6,767 bases of DNA from NCBI GenBank assembly GCA_018400335.1, contig JAGYMT010000098.1, positions 1 to 6,767 on the forward strand, given 5' to 3'. The stretch comes from Kiritimatiellia bacterium (lineage in GTDB: Bacteria > Verrucomicrobiota > Kiritimatiellia > JAAZAB01). The translations under genes and the position numbers were made by a program. Shown in pieces: positions 6,689 through 6,767 of the stretch. Position 1 is the stretch's first letter; each line of letters opens with the position of its first letter. The notes beneath the pieces were generated by a model, which was given only the letters and a program-made list of their open reading frames with translations, did not search any database and was not told where the DNA came from.

Positions 6689-6703
6689 GTGAGGCTGCTT
6701 TAG

Positions 6704-6710
6704 CTCCTTA
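6704..6710 (-). promoter_or_regulatory. Ribosome binding site of the TolC-like gene
   Basis: On the minus strand this reads TAAGGAG, a strong Shine-Dalgarno match. The gap to ATG at 6688 is 15 bases, longer than usual. No other in-frame ATG, GTG or TTG lies closer, and the signal peptide starts exactly at that ATG, which supports the assignment. Confidence 0.6.
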
Positions 6711-6731
6711 TTTTTCGTTTGTTCGACTAAA

Positions 6732-6760
6732 TTTATCAAGCCAAAGGCATGATGAGTCAA
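6732..6760 (-). promoter_or_regulatory. Putative sigma70 promoter of the efflux operon
   Basis: On the minus strand TTGACT (6760-6755) is a 5/6 match to the -35 consensus. A spacer of exactly 17 bases follows, then GATAAA (6737-6732), a 4/6 match to the -10 consensus. Transcription would begin near 6725 and give a leader of about 37 bases containing the ribosome binding site. The -35 box overlaps the alternative TTG start, which argues against that start. Operators further upstream would lie outside the window. Confidence 0.5.
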
Positions 6761-6767
6761 ACAATTA

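Noticed and set aside
6023..6703. Plus-strand open frame of 226 codons opposite the TolC-like gene
   Set aside because: It is antisense to a well-supported gene and has no recognisable domain.
6689..6760. Extension of the TolC-like protein to a TTG start at 6760
   Set aside because: It would add 24 polar residues before a normal signal peptide, has no ribosome binding site, and overlaps the -35 box of the likely promoter.
1..6767. CRISPR array, tRNA, rRNA or insertion sequence
   Set aside because: I saw no regularly spaced identical repeats of CRISPR length, no tRNA cloverleaf or rRNA-like stretch, and no transposase motifs or terminal inverted repeats. This is a reading by eye; dedicated searches were not run.

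Overview
The window comes from a Gram-negative (diderm) bacterium. It encodes a complete inner-membrane, periplasm and outer-membrane efflux pump, plus a lipoprotein with a lipobox. The coding DNA is clearly GC-rich, with G/C-ending codons. Nothing in the sequence fixes the taxon. The intergenic DNA at the left end has short-period repeats of a kind I associate with environmental bacterial genomes, but that is a recollection and not a proof.

Layout from left to right. Positions 1-323 hold no gene I can support. This stretch is less GC-rich and is built of short periodic motifs, a dyad-symmetric element and a pyrimidine/purine-rich leader. Positions 324-1181 on the plus strand encode a glutaminyl-peptide cyclotransferase of the plant/bacterial beta-propeller type, made as a lipoprotein. 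Everything from 1186 to 6688 is a three-gene operon on the minus strand, read from right to left: an outer-membrane TolC-like channel, a membrane-anchored periplasmic adaptor (HlyD/AcrA family), and an RND permease (AcrB superfamily). A good sigma70-like promoter for this operon lies at 6732-6760.

The operon is tightly coupled. Each of its two internal junctions is a 4-base ATGA overlap, so the three parts of the tripartite pump are probably translated in a fixed relation. The permease would take substrate from the inner membrane or periplasm, the adaptor would bridge the periplasm, and the TolC-like protein would form the exit duct. The substrate cannot be told from sequence. The cyclotransferase gene converges on the pump operon with only 4 bases between stop codons. 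I see no functional link between them beyond position.

The most notable observations are the reduced proton-relay residues of the permease (Asp-Asn in TM4, Asn in place of Lys in TM10), a degenerate tandem array of about 12-bp period at 134-220, the outer-membrane-channel-first gene order, and two substitutions at otherwise conserved positions of the cyclotransferase pocket. I found no evidence for a wholly new system: the genes belong to known families.
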